64,000 nt of DNA, taken from Candidatus Defluviicoccus seviourii (GTDB lineage Bacteria > Pseudomonadota > Alphaproteobacteria > Rhodospirillales > Defluviicoccaceae). Each line of letters begins with the position of its first letter. Position 1 is the first letter of the stretch. The stretch spans positions 82,469 through 146,468 of the forward strand of contig UXAT02000052.1 of the NCBI GenBank assembly GCA_900609035.2, written 5' to 3'. A program made the translations under genes and the position numbers. Positions 33,787 through 42,719 of the stretch are shown here, piece by piece. The notes under the pieces were generated by a model that saw only the letters and a program-made list of their open reading frames with translations, made no database searches and was not told the DNA's origin.

Positions 33787-33793
33787 CTAAATA
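33787..33793 (+). promoter_or_regulatory. Late-promoter heptamer for the tape measure gene
   Basis: CGGCTAAATACAATATAATGG; TATAAT follows at once. GGAGG at 33803-33807 and TTG start at 33816 complete the signal. Confidence 0.7.
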
Positions 33794-33815
33794 CAATATA
33801 ATGGAGGGTTGACCT

Positions 33816-36707
33816 TTGTCGGATAAAGATTTCAGAGTTAAATTTACCGCTGACGACGCTAAGTTAGTAGCCGCTATCAATGCTTTAACGAAAGGTGGAG
33901 CTAAGATATCGGAGGCTATGAACTCGGCCGATACCGACAGCAAAAAAGCAATCAAATCCATTACCCAAGAAATCAATAAAATTCAGCGCTCCTTTAACAC
34001 CTTAAAACCACCTGCGCAAATAGGCCCCTCTTTCTCTAAGATGGCAGGGGCGATGGGCGTTGGTGCCCTTGGTGCTATGGCCCTTTCAAAGGCTGTGGGG
34101 ATGGTTTCAACAAAGTTCTCCGAAGCGTTCTCAAAGGCGGGTGAGTGGACAGATATGGCCGATGCTATTGGTATGTCGGTTCCTAAAATCCAGGTATTAG
34201 AGGCCACAGTCACTAAAGCGGGTGTGTCCTTTGAAAGGGTTGTGGCTTCGATGTTTCGTTTACAAAAAGCCACCCAAGAAGCACGAGAAGGTAGCACCGC
34301 CCAAGCGGAAGCGTTTAACAAACTCAACATCTCCGCTGAGCGACTGTCTGAACGGTCGATAGATGAGCAATTCACCACAGTAGTAGAAAGTCTTTCTACC
34401 ATGGAGGATGCAACCGCTAGAAATGCATTAGCCATGGAACTGTTAGGCAAATCATGGGCAGAGATATCGAGAATCGCTCCAAATCTTAGCCAAAACCTCC
34501 AAGAAACCGATCGTCAATTAGAGGCTATGGGTATCAAACTAACAGCCTTAGACGATAAAAACCTTCGAGAACTTGACGACGCCTTCGATATGTTCAACCA
34601 AACACTGCTGAACGGTGCGATGAAAGCAATTGCAGTAGTTGGCCCTGCCCTGATTGGGTTCCTGAAAGAGGCTGGCACCTGGATAGGCGCTTTGACAAAG
34701 GGCTGGGTTGAGTTCCAAGAAGCAATGGAACGGACAAACTCTATAGGTGAGCGACTTTCTGTCCTGGGAGGAAGCTACGGCAATAACCCTTCAACTAATG
34801 GCGAGTTTATCCAAAAACGACTTATGGAAGCCGGCTATACCGATCGCCAAGCGAGAGGAATCTCTGAGAGCCTTTATGATGAGTCTAAATTAGATCCTAC
34901 AGCAGTTAACAAGGAGTCGGGGGCAACAGGTATTGCACAGTGGCTCGGTCCTCGGCTTAAAGCACTTAAAGAGTTTGCAGACGGTCTTGGTAAATCTTAC
35001 TTGAACCTCGACGTTCAAGTCAGGTTCATGATCAAAGAACTAGAAACAACCGAAAAAGCCACAGCAGATAAAATTAGATCGATACGTGGTCCTGACGCGG
35101 GTGTTTATGATGATATCAAACGAATTCGAAATGCCTGGACCGAAAGTTATGAGCGACCGGGTGAGCGTGCAATAGCTGCTAGAGAAAACGGCCCGCTTAA
35201 AGTCCCAGCAGTTCCCGCTACCCCTGATGTTTCAGGACAAAATCAAACCAAGGAAGAACGAGACCGGATAACTAAACTAGAAGAAGAAGTCAAAAGCAGG
35301 GCAAAACTACTATCAGCAATCACCCTTCAAGCGGAGCAAGAAGAGCTACTACTTAGAATCCAGCGAGAACAAGGTAAGGTAGCCGCAGACATTGAAAGAG
35401 TGCGCCTTCAGGCTATTGAAGCTGCGAAAAGTAAAGGGTTTACGGAGGGCAGCAAAGAGTTTGATGAGTTTGTTTCACAGTCAGTAAGGTTTGCTTCCGC
35501 AAGTCGAGCCTCAAAAGATCTTGAAGAAGAGGCAAAAATTGCTGAGAAGAGGGAGCAAATCTTTGCGTCAATTGCCGCTGAAATTGCCGCTCAAAAAGAG
35601 CTACTTGCTGCCGCCTTAGATGGCGGGTCAGTTGCGTATGAACAAGCCGCTGAAAGATTAGCAGCAGCAACAGAAGCCGCAAAAATCAGTAGAGATACTG
35701 GGATCCCCGTCGATCAAATTCAAGGATTACTAGGTCAAAAATCTAATTTAGAATCACTAACTTTGCGAGCACGAAATGTAGCAGACGGGCGACAATCCCT
35801 TCTTGAAGAAAACCAAAACTTAGAGTCATTAGCAACCGCCCTTGCTAAAAGTTCAGATGAGTATCAGAAACAACTTCGCTTGATCCAACTAACCGCTCAG
35901 GTTCGTAAAGAGATGGTAGGGGCAACCAACGAAGAGATTCAAGCGGAGGTAGCATCTCGCCAAGAATTAGTTGAGAAAAACGCCGAGTTAGAAAAACAAA
36001 ACAATCTGGTTGCGACAAAAGCCTCTAATAACCGCCCATATGCTGATATGGCTAACGAATATTTGGCTGGAACCACGGATATCCTAACAACGGCAGGTCA
36101 GTTTCAAGCATTGCAAGATGCTATTAGTGGAGCATCTGACGCACTCACAAACTTTGTCTTTACTGGTCAAGGGAACCTTCAAACATTTGCCCTCCAGTTT
36201 ATCCAACAGATTACCGCTATGATTGTAAAGGCACTTATATTCCGAGCCATAATGTCAGCTATTGGAATGGGTACTGGCTCGCCCGTAGCTGCTGCCGATG
36301 GTGGTGCCTTTACTACACCAACTGGTGCGCCTATCGGTGGTAGTGTTGATCTAGCAGCAAAAGGAATGAGTTTCTTCGCTAATGGGGGGGTTGTTAACTC
36401 CCCGACACCTTTTAAGTTTGCTTCTGGGTCAGCAATGCGAACTGGCATCATGGGAGAAGCCGGCCCTGAAGCAATACTACCTCTAGGTAGAGATAGTCAC
36501 GGGCGTCTAGGTGTTAGGTCGTCAGGACAACAAACTACGAATAACTTCTCCGTCGTAATAAACCCTCACCCTCAACAATCGCCCGCTGATGCAGAGAGAC
36601 TAGGCCGCCAAGCAGCTGATGCACTAAAAGCAGAGATGGTTCGTACATTTACTGAACAGCAGAAGCGAGGAGTGAGATATGGTCCAGGTAGAACAATAAC
36701 CGCTTAA
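33816..36707 (+). CDS. Tape measure protein with embedded tail lysozyme domain
   Basis: 963 residues, TTG start 8 bases after GGAGG. Long helical/coiled-coil protein that sets tail length and is ejected first. Residues about 335-450 form a phage tail lysozyme domain (catalytic-type Glu in SLYDESKLDPTAV, then SGATGIAQWLG), which would open the cell wall during DNA entry. Hydrophobic stretch about 810-835 and a Gly-rich C terminus (MGEAGPEAILPL) are typical of tape measures. TTG may keep levels low. Confidence 0.87.
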   Translation: MSDKDFRVKFTADDAKLVAAINALTKGGAKISEAMNSADTDSKKAIKSITQEINKIQRSFNTLKPPAQIGPSFSKMAGAMGVGALGAMALSKAVGMVSTKFSEAFSKAGEWTDMADAIGMSVPKIQVLEATVTKAGVSFERVVASMFRLQKATQEAREGSTAQAEAFNKLNISAERLSERSIDEQFTTVVESLSTMEDATARNALAMELLGKSWAEISRIAPNLSQNLQETDRQLEAMGIKLTALDDKNLRELDDAFDMFNQTLLNGAMKAIAVVGPALIGFLKEAGTWIGALTKGWVEFQEAMERTNSIGERLSVLGGSYGNNPSTNGEFIQKRLMEAGYTDRQARGISESLYDESKLDPTAVNKESGATGIAQWLGPRLKALKEFADGLGKSYLNLDVQVRFMIKELETTEKATADKIRSIRGPDAGVYDDIKRIRNAWTESYERPGERAIAARENGPLKVPAVPATPDVSGQNQTKEERDRITKLEEEVKSRAKLLSAITLQAEQEELLLRIQREQGKVAADIERVRLQAIEAAKSKGFTEGSKEFDEFVSQSVRFASASRASKDLEEEAKIAEKREQIFASIAAEIAAQKELLAAALDGGSVAYEQAAERLAAATEAAKISRDTGIPVDQIQGLLGQKSNLESLTLRARNVADGRQSLLEENQNLESLATALAKSSDEYQKQLRLIQLTAQVRKEMVGATNEEIQAEVASRQELVEKNAELEKQNNLVATKASNNRPYADMANEYLAGTTDILTTAGQFQALQDAISGASDALTNFVFTGQGNLQTFALQFIQQITAMIVKALIFRAIMSAIGMGTGSPVAAADGGAFTTPTGAPIGGSVDLAAKGMSFFANGGVVNSPTPFKFASGSAMRTGIMGEAGPEAILPLGRDSHGRLGVRSSGQQTTNNFSVVINPHPQQSPADAERLGRQAADALKAEMVRTFTEQQKRGVRYGPGRTITA

Positions 36708-36717
36708 GAGGTTTTAA

Positions 36718-39700
36718 ATGACAGTACTATTATATGAAGGCAAAACAACCAACACCCAGTCACTTACTACTGAGTCGTCAGTAGAGAAGATTACTCTTGG
36801 AGACGGCTATGAGCAACGGGTTAACCCAAGCATTAACCCGGTTAGAGACACGTGGCAAGTGACATGGGCAGGTCTCTCTTCTGTAGAGGCTCAAGCTCTT
36901 CGCTCCTGGCTAGATGGGTACCGCACTACACCATTAGCATGGACTACCCCGCTCGGTGTTCAGGATAATTTTTTTGTAGAGGACGTTTCAATTGACAGAC
37001 TGACCCCTTCTACGCCGATGTTCGAAGCACGAGCGAAACTAGTCCAGAGCCATAGTAGTGTTGTAGAAGGGTCCTCAGGCGGAGAAACAGAACCCGGAGG
37101 GTTGACGGGTCAGATACAATACAACAACGAAAGCACTTTTGGGGGTGATAGCGGTTTTACCACTAATGGGAGTGGCTCTGTAAATATTACAGGCGATTTA
37201 GATGTAGATAATATCAATATCAATGGAAACACTATCTCATCCACTACTGGGAATATCATATTAGAGCCAGACGGTATTAATTTGGTTTTGGCCATGTCCG
37301 GCTATGATATGAGTTTAGGTCCTGCCCACTCGTTTGTTACTAAGGGATATGTAGATTCTTTCTCAGTTAGCCCTGGCGGTAGTACAAGCCAAATCCAATA
37401 CAATAACAATGGCAGTTTTGCAGGTGACACAGGCTTTACTACGGATGGGGTGGGCAACCTTACTATTGACGGAAGTCTTACTCTTAGTGATGTCATAGTT
37501 ACTGATAAACTTTATCTATCACTCGCCGGTACCGGTGAGATTCAGGTCAATAAAACGTATGACTCTACAGACTCCATTCTAGCAGTTCAAACCACATCCG
37601 ATACTAGCACCCGAAGTGGTGGGCTAGTGTTAGGGAGAGCAAGAACAGACCTTCAACCACCACGGTCCGGCAATAGAATAGGCACTATCTATAGCAGATC
37701 CATTTCAAACACATCCACGGTGCGGTCGTCTGCTCGCATTATTTTTAGTGCTACGGAAGATCACGATCATACAAATAATTACACGGGAACAAAAATTGAT
37801 TTCTACACAATACCGAATCTAAGTTCTACTAACACCCTTGCTCTTACTATTGATCAAGACCAATCAGTGTCGGTCGGAAATATAAAACTAAAAACAAACA
37901 CTATCTCATCCACTAACACCGACGGCAATATTGTATTAGACCCAAATGGTTCAGGCACTGTAGATGTTAGCAGTGCCCGTATCACTTCACTTGCCACCCC
38001 AACGTCAGGAACGGATGCCGTCAATAAAAGTTATGTCGATGCGACTTTCCTGACATCAAGTTCAATACTAGACTCTCTTGGTGATGTTAGTGTTGGTTCC
38101 CCTGGGCTCTCCGAAGACGGCTATGTGTTAACGTGGGATCACACTGCGGGATATTTTGTTTTAACAGCACCAGTTACCGCTGGAGAAGTCAACACCGCAT
38201 CTAATCTAGGCGCTGGCGAAGGCATTTATGAGAGTAAATCCGGTGTAGACTTAAGATTTAAGTCGTTGGTAGCGGGAACTAATGTCTCTCTTGATACAAC
38301 AGCAAACACAATTACGATTAATGCTGCAGCAGGTAGTTCCGAGACAACGGAAATTGATCTAGGCGATATTTTAGTCGCACACGCATACAACAACTCTAAT
38401 GGTTCCTCGATTGCAGCTAGCAGCACCGGTTACGTGAACTTCGATACAAAACACTACGAAATATCAACTAGCTACGTCTCTATGAGTTCTGGCGAACTTA
38501 CAATTAACGACACTGGAAAGTTTCTAATCATCGCTGAAGTGGGTGTCCAGTTCACAACCTCCAGCACAAAAGGGTCCGTTTACGCAACAATCCAAACGAA
38601 TAATAGCGGCTCGTTTGCGGATATTGCATCGTCTTTTAGAATTTTGTCAGAAGCGGGCGCCTCGACGAGCACAGTTTTACAGAATGCCAACGCAGTGTGC
38701 TCTGGGGTGGTAGAGTTCGCCACTACAGGTAAAAAGGTTCGAATAGCCCTTGCTAACCAAGCCTCGGTATCGGCAATTGTAAACATTGCCAAAACCAACA
38801 ATATTCGGATCTACAAAATCGAGAACACTGCTGAGGTGCCTGTAGGGGGTGGAGGTGGCGGCGGCAGTGCTGTTGGTGCTGCTGGACAGGTTCAATACTC
38901 AGATGGGTCTAGTGGTTTTACATCCTCTGAAAACGTTACCTACTTGTCTTCAATCGGCGGATTGAGGCTGCCATTCGCTGTCACACATGTTGGGAGTGCT
39001 TCTAACCCTTCTTGGACGTCTTACGACGCCTCTTACACACTACCCATAACAGTAGCTCACTCATATGTGTCGCTCAATAACCAACCAGCATCGGACGAGA
39101 CTAATCAAGCAGTCCTCACCATTGATACTCCCGGTTCAGCGCCTACTATGCCAGAAGGTACAGAAGCGGTGTTTGAGTTAACTATTGAGAACACGCATGC
39201 TGACCGGCAAATTACCGTCGTTTGTGGTGCGGGATTTACTGTTTATGATGGAGCAATTGCTAGGGTTATGAGACTGTTACCAGGCACCAGAGATACGTTC
39301 AAGTTCCGATATAGATATTTAAGCTCAACAGGCACTTGGTTTTGCGAAGGTGTCCCATCCATCAAAGACACATTCAGCTTTTACTTTAGCACCCCAGATG
39401 CTAGCGATATTCAATCGGGAGATGTTATTGGGTATTTTCCACCTCCAGGAAGTTCTGGAAACACTATGTCCGTTCCTGGCTGGTCTGGAGATTTTGGGTC
39501 GTGCTGGGTTGTGCCGACACCTACTACTACACAGACCCTTTACATTGAAGAGAGGACTGGCAGTCCTGACACCTGGTCACAACGTGGCACTATAACGATA
39601 GCTGCGGACCAGTCTTGGGGGACTTACTCCTTTTCCGCCCCTCAAACGGATTCTACAAAGCCATGGCGTATACGGGCTCCCGCTAACCTTGACATTCACA

Positions 39701-39744
39701 CCATCCACGGCTTTTTGAATGTAATGAAAAAGGTGGCAGTGTAA
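36718..39744 (+). CDS. Minor tail protein M fused to a long fibre-like extension
   Basis: 1,008 residues. The first 110 match lambda gpM (ITLGDGYEQRVNPSINPVR...W, LDGYRTTPLAWTTP). Normal gpM ends there. Here a Thr/Ser/Gly/Asn-rich beta region continues, with repeated units of the form QIQYNNxGxFxGDxGFTTxG (about residues 128, 221 and 720), seen in marine phage short fibres, and a C-terminal globular domain. It is likely a tail-tip baseplate protein that also displays a fibre. Overlaps the next gene by one base. Confidence 0.75.
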   Translation: MTVLLYEGKTTNTQSLTTESSVEKITLGDGYEQRVNPSINPVRDTWQVTWAGLSSVEAQALRSWLDGYRTTPLAWTTPLGVQDNFFVEDVSIDRLTPSTPMFEARAKLVQSHSSVVEGSSGGETEPGGLTGQIQYNNESTFGGDSGFTTNGSGSVNITGDLDVDNININGNTISSTTGNIILEPDGINLVLAMSGYDMSLGPAHSFVTKGYVDSFSVSPGGSTSQIQYNNNGSFAGDTGFTTDGVGNLTIDGSLTLSDVIVTDKLYLSLAGTGEIQVNKTYDSTDSILAVQTTSDTSTRSGGLVLGRARTDLQPPRSGNRIGTIYSRSISNTSTVRSSARIIFSATEDHDHTNNYTGTKIDFYTIPNLSSTNTLALTIDQDQSVSVGNIKLKTNTISSTNTDGNIVLDPNGSGTVDVSSARITSLATPTSGTDAVNKSYVDATFLTSSSILDSLGDVSVGSPGLSEDGYVLTWDHTAGYFVLTAPVTAGEVNTASNLGAGEGIYESKSGVDLRFKSLVAGTNVSLDTTANTITINAAAGSSETTEIDLGDILVAHAYNNSNGSSIAASSTGYVNFDTKHYEISTSYVSMSSGELTINDTGKFLIIAEVGVQFTTSSTKGSVYATIQTNNSGSFADIASSFRILSEAGASTSTVLQNANAVCSGVVEFATTGKKVRIALANQASVSAIVNIAKTNNIRIYKIENTAEVPVGGGGGGGSAVGAAGQVQYSDGSSGFTSSENVTYLSSIGGLRLPFAVTHVGSASNPSWTSYDASYTLPITVAHSYVSLNNQPASDETNQAVLTIDTPGSAPTMPEGTEAVFELTIENTHADRQITVVCGAGFTVYDGAIARVMRLLPGTRDTFKFRYRYLSSTGTWFCEGVPSIKDTFSFYFSTPDASDIQSGDVIGYFPPPGSSGNTMSVPGWSGDFGSCWVVPTPTTTQTLYIEERTGSPDTWSQRGTITIAADQSWGTYSFSAPQTDSTKPWRIRAPANLDIHTIHGFLNVMKKVAV

Positions 39745-40832
39745 TGTCTAGATCACGAATCTTAATCCGGGGTAGTTTGGGACTAAAAAGTATTAAAAAA
39801 ATATGGCGTGGAACACCCAACGAACCAACACCCCCAGGTTCAAAGCCAACAGGGGCGACGGTATTAGAGAATAAAGGGTTGTCGCTGATCTGGCAAGATC
39901 GCTTAGGTGAAAGTGATGCCCCAGCGAATTTACAAAACTTTATGAACCCATATGCTGGTAGTAGATATCATCACTGCGATTTTAGCCCGTCACAATGTAA
40001 TCTTAGAGTTACGCCAAATACGTTTCAAGCAAAACCGTGTCTTAAAACGTATTACCCAGCCAATCAACCCGGCATTTTGAACTACAGAAATATGTATCTA
40101 CCTACCCACAAAAACGAAATTGGTTTGTGCGTTGATGTTTTTTACGAAGACACATTTGCCCCAACCAATTCAACGGGTGGCACGATTCATGGTAAGTCAA
40201 TGTTTGGATTATGCGGAGGGCATTCAGATTACGGTAAGGTAGGGGTAGCATCTTCGCCAAGAGGTTGGTCCGGCGAAGTTACATGGCCCGAAGACCAATG
40301 GGGCTTGGCATGTGGCCTAAACTGGAAGTATTGGAAATCAGAACCTGGTGTAATTCAATTAGGTTGGTATCCGCACGTAATTGGTGCTTATGTATCTGGA
40401 CAAAACCAATTCCGCAAAGATAAATTCTCCAACTTATATAATATTTCCGGATTTACTACCGCTACCGCCCCAAGGATTACAACAGGCGAATGGCACACTT
40501 TTACGCTTTATGGAAAAATGGATACCAACCGCCAAAATGGTGTTTTAGAATTCTGGGTTGATGGTGTGCTAAAAGAAGGCTACTCAAATCTCGATTTAGG
40601 GGGTTGGGTCGGCAATCGAGGATTAGCAGCACGAACCCTTGGTAATGGCACTAACGGAGACGGCAGTTATAGCAACGGAACAGGTCAGTTATGCGGAACA
40701 AGCGGCGGCGGGTGGAAATGGTCTGGTATCTTTATTAGAGATATGATTGGCGGTTATACACTCGCAAGCAACTTAATCCCAACCACTGCCGCCACTTATT
40801 ACACCTATAATTGGAGAGTATATGGGGCATGA
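39744..40832 (+). CDS. Tail-associated lectin/polysaccharide lyase-like protein
   Basis: 362 residues. After a basic linker (about 1-35) a single jelly-roll domain resembling polysaccharide lyase family 14/concanavalin-like folds is visible: GEWHTFTLYGKM followed by GVLEFWVDGVLKEGY. Located among tip genes, it may bind or cleave host surface polysaccharide. Catalytic residues cannot be assigned from this reading. Replaces the accessory position between lambda M and L. Confidence 0.6.
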   Translation: MSRSRILIRGSLGLKSIKKIWRGTPNEPTPPGSKPTGATVLENKGLSLIWQDRLGESDAPANLQNFMNPYAGSRYHHCDFSPSQCNLRVTPNTFQAKPCLKTYYPANQPGILNYRNMYLPTHKNEIGLCVDVFYEDTFAPTNSTGGTIHGKSMFGLCGGHSDYGKVGVASSPRGWSGEVTWPEDQWGLACGLNWKYWKSEPGVIQLGWYPHVIGAYVSGQNQFRKDKFSNLYNISGFTTATAPRITTGEWHTFTLYGKMDTNRQNGVLEFWVDGVLKEGYSNLDLGGWVGNRGLAARTLGNGTNGDGSYSNGTGQLCGTSGGGWKWSGIFIRDMIGGYTLASNLIPTTAATYYTYNWRVYGA

Positions 40833-41329
40833 GTATCAAGCAAGCAATTCAGTCTCTTAGTCCGGGCTCAGTTATTAACTTTTTAGAAGTCCCTCTCGAC
40901 CACTCAACCATTTTTCGGTGCTACAACGGGTACGATACTACACAAGTAGCAGGAGTAATTGAATGGGAAAATGAACAATGGGTTCCGGTCCCGTTTGCCG
41001 TAACCGACGTCGAATACGACTCGACTGGCAAAACAATCGAACCCATCATTACCTTGATGGATACAGAATCTGCTCTTCTTCAATGGGCCTTCACTACAGG
41101 CGACATAAGAGGGCTCCAAGTAGTTCGCCACAAAACGCTCTTTGAATACCTGGACGGCAATGCCCCTCTTCAAACTGAAGTTTGGGTAATCGACTCGATT
41201 GAGTCAAACGGCCACTTACTTACAATCCGTCTTACTACACCTTTATCGTTACCGAATAAGAAACTACCAGCCCGCACACTAACGCTCAAAGACTTCCCCG
41301 CAATCGGGACTTTAAGGATTGAAGAATGA
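40829..41329 (+). CDS. Minor tail protein L
   Basis: 166 residues from the ATG of an ATGA junction. LSPGSVINFLEVPLD and the middle TLMDTESALLQW and LTIRLTTPL stretches match gpL, part of the tail-tip initiator. Lambda gpL binds an Fe-S cluster through C-terminal cysteines; here the C-terminal domain with them is absent and the protein is shorter (lambda L is 232 aa). Confidence 0.72.
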   Translation: MSIKQAIQSLSPGSVINFLEVPLDHSTIFRCYNGYDTTQVAGVIEWENEQWVPVPFAVTDVEYDSTGKTIEPIITLMDTESALLQWAFTTGDIRGLQVVRHKTLFEYLDGNAPLQTEVWVIDSIESNGHLLTIRLTTPLSLPNKKLPARTLTLKDFPAIGTLRIEE

Positions 41330-42096
41330 TAACGGCATCTGTTGAACAGCAAATAAAAAATCATGCCGTTAGGGAATACCCCCACGAAAGTGTTGGCTTA
41401 GTCTTATTAGACAACACGTATCTCCCGGTAAAGAATGTTCATTCACAACCAACACACCACTTTAAGATTGAAACAACAACATTCCAACAGTACCTCCCAC
41501 TCCTAAAGGCAATTGTACACAGTCACCCGAACCAACAAGTTCTTGAACCTAGTCTCGACGACCAACAATTAATCGTGTCATACAAAACAACTGGTGGCAT
41601 TTGCAGAGTGTTAAGAGACGTTGACTCCAACTCCCCCCAAGCAAGTAGTGTTTTATGGTGGGGCAAACACCCTAATCAAGCACCTTCCTCGCTTGAAGGT
41701 AGGGCGTTTGTGTACGGTGTAACTGACTGTTTTGGGCTTGTCCGGGACTGGTATTATTTGAATCGTGGGGTAACCCTCTACGACATACCAAGAACTTACG
41801 GCTGGTGGGACGACCCTTCGCACCCGTGCTGGAACCTTATCGAAAACTCGATTGAACTCTTAGGGTTCAAGAGAGCTAAATATCAAAGTCATGCTGTTAA
41901 TCCAGGGGATGTAATACTAATGTCGCTACGGTCTAAATGGAAAAATTCTAATCACATAGCTTTGTATGAAGGGGGCGACTCTATCATCCATCACTTACCC
42001 GCTACCAGGGGTTCTTTGAGAGCGTCCTTATCACGGCGAGATACGCTTAGCAGATGGGCGAACTATATTACGGGGGTAGCAAAGTGGGTAGGATAA
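41326..42096 (+). CDS. Tail assembly protein K (JAMM plus NlpC/P60)
   Basis: 256 residues. N-terminal JAMM-like part with HSHPNQQ near residue 66 and a second NlpC/P60 cysteine peptidase part: DCFGLVRDWY (Cys about 139) and NHIALY (His about 210). The same two-domain plan as lambda gpK. Overlaps gene L by 4 bases. Confidence 0.85.
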   Translation: MITASVEQQIKNHAVREYPHESVGLVLLDNTYLPVKNVHSQPTHHFKIETTTFQQYLPLLKAIVHSHPNQQVLEPSLDDQQLIVSYKTTGGICRVLRDVDSNSPQASSVLWWGKHPNQAPSSLEGRAFVYGVTDCFGLVRDWYYLNRGVTLYDIPRTYGWWDDPSHPCWNLIENSIELLGFKRAKYQSHAVNPGDVILMSLRSKWKNSNHIALYEGGDSIIHHLPATRGSLRASLSRRDTLSRWANYITGVAKWVG

Positions 42097-42716
42097 CTTT
42101 GATGGGCGAGTTAGCCGACCACATTCCTAATGGGTGTGTTGATTTAGTTTATAACTCAGTGGCAGAAGCGGTTGCAGGCCTTGAGTCAATAACTCACGGA
42201 TTTTATGACCTCATCAGACACAGAAAACTAATCGTACAGGTTGGTGAGTATGAACTAACTTCGGCACAACTTCAATGGAGGACTACGCAGCCGATCACAA
42301 TTATGCCAGCGCCGGAAGGGGCAGCAAACACAACAAAAATTATTGTTGGCGCTCTCTTAGTAGTTGCGGCTATTGCGTTGGTTGTTGTGACTGCAGGCGC
42401 TGCCGCACCTGGGGTGGGATTTGCAGCATCAATGGGCGGTTCAGCTCTTTTTGGTCTTACCACTGTTGGCGGTTTAGCCTTGGCCCTTGGTGCGGCCGGC
42501 GCTGGTATGTTAGTTGCAGGCATGGCTCCAACACCAGAAATGAGTGATTTAGGGGCTGATAGTCTAGACGGGAAGCGAACGAGTTCAGTCTACCAAGGTC
42601 CTCTCAACACCCAATCAGCAGGAGGTCCGGTCCCTGTGGTGTATGGTAGGTGTTTAGTAGGAGGTGTAGTTATTCATGCCGACCTCCAGATTCAACAACT
42701 ACTAGATGGGAGTTAA
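42084..42716 (+). CDS. Tail assembly protein I
   Basis: About 210 residues. I favour GTG 42084 (GGGGG 6 bases upstream) over the ATG at 42054, which would overlap gene K further. The N-terminal ubiquitin-like part is followed by a Gly/Ala-rich hydrophobic middle (about 90-150) and the C-terminal QGPLNTQSAGGPVPVVYGR, a hallmark of gpI. Precedes J as in lambda. Confidence 0.82.
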   Translation: MGRITLMGELADHIPNGCVDLVYNSVAEAVAGLESITHGFYDLIRHRKLIVQVGEYELTSAQLQWRTTQPITIMPAPEGAANTTKIIVGALLVVAAIALVVVTAGAAAPGVGFAASMGGSALFGLTTVGGLALALGAAGAGMLVAGMAPTPEMSDLGADSLDGKRTSSVYQGPLNTQSAGGPVPVVYGRCLVGGVVIHADLQIQQLLDGS

Positions 42717-42719
42717 ATA

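Noticed and set aside
41876..41882. CTAAATA heptamer inside tail gene K
   Set aside because: Lies mid-gene with no start codon or ribosome site behind it; treated as a chance copy.
41326..42096. NlpC/P60 protein as the phage endolysin
   Set aside because: The JAMM plus NlpC/P60 arrangement and position between L and I identify tail assembly protein K instead.
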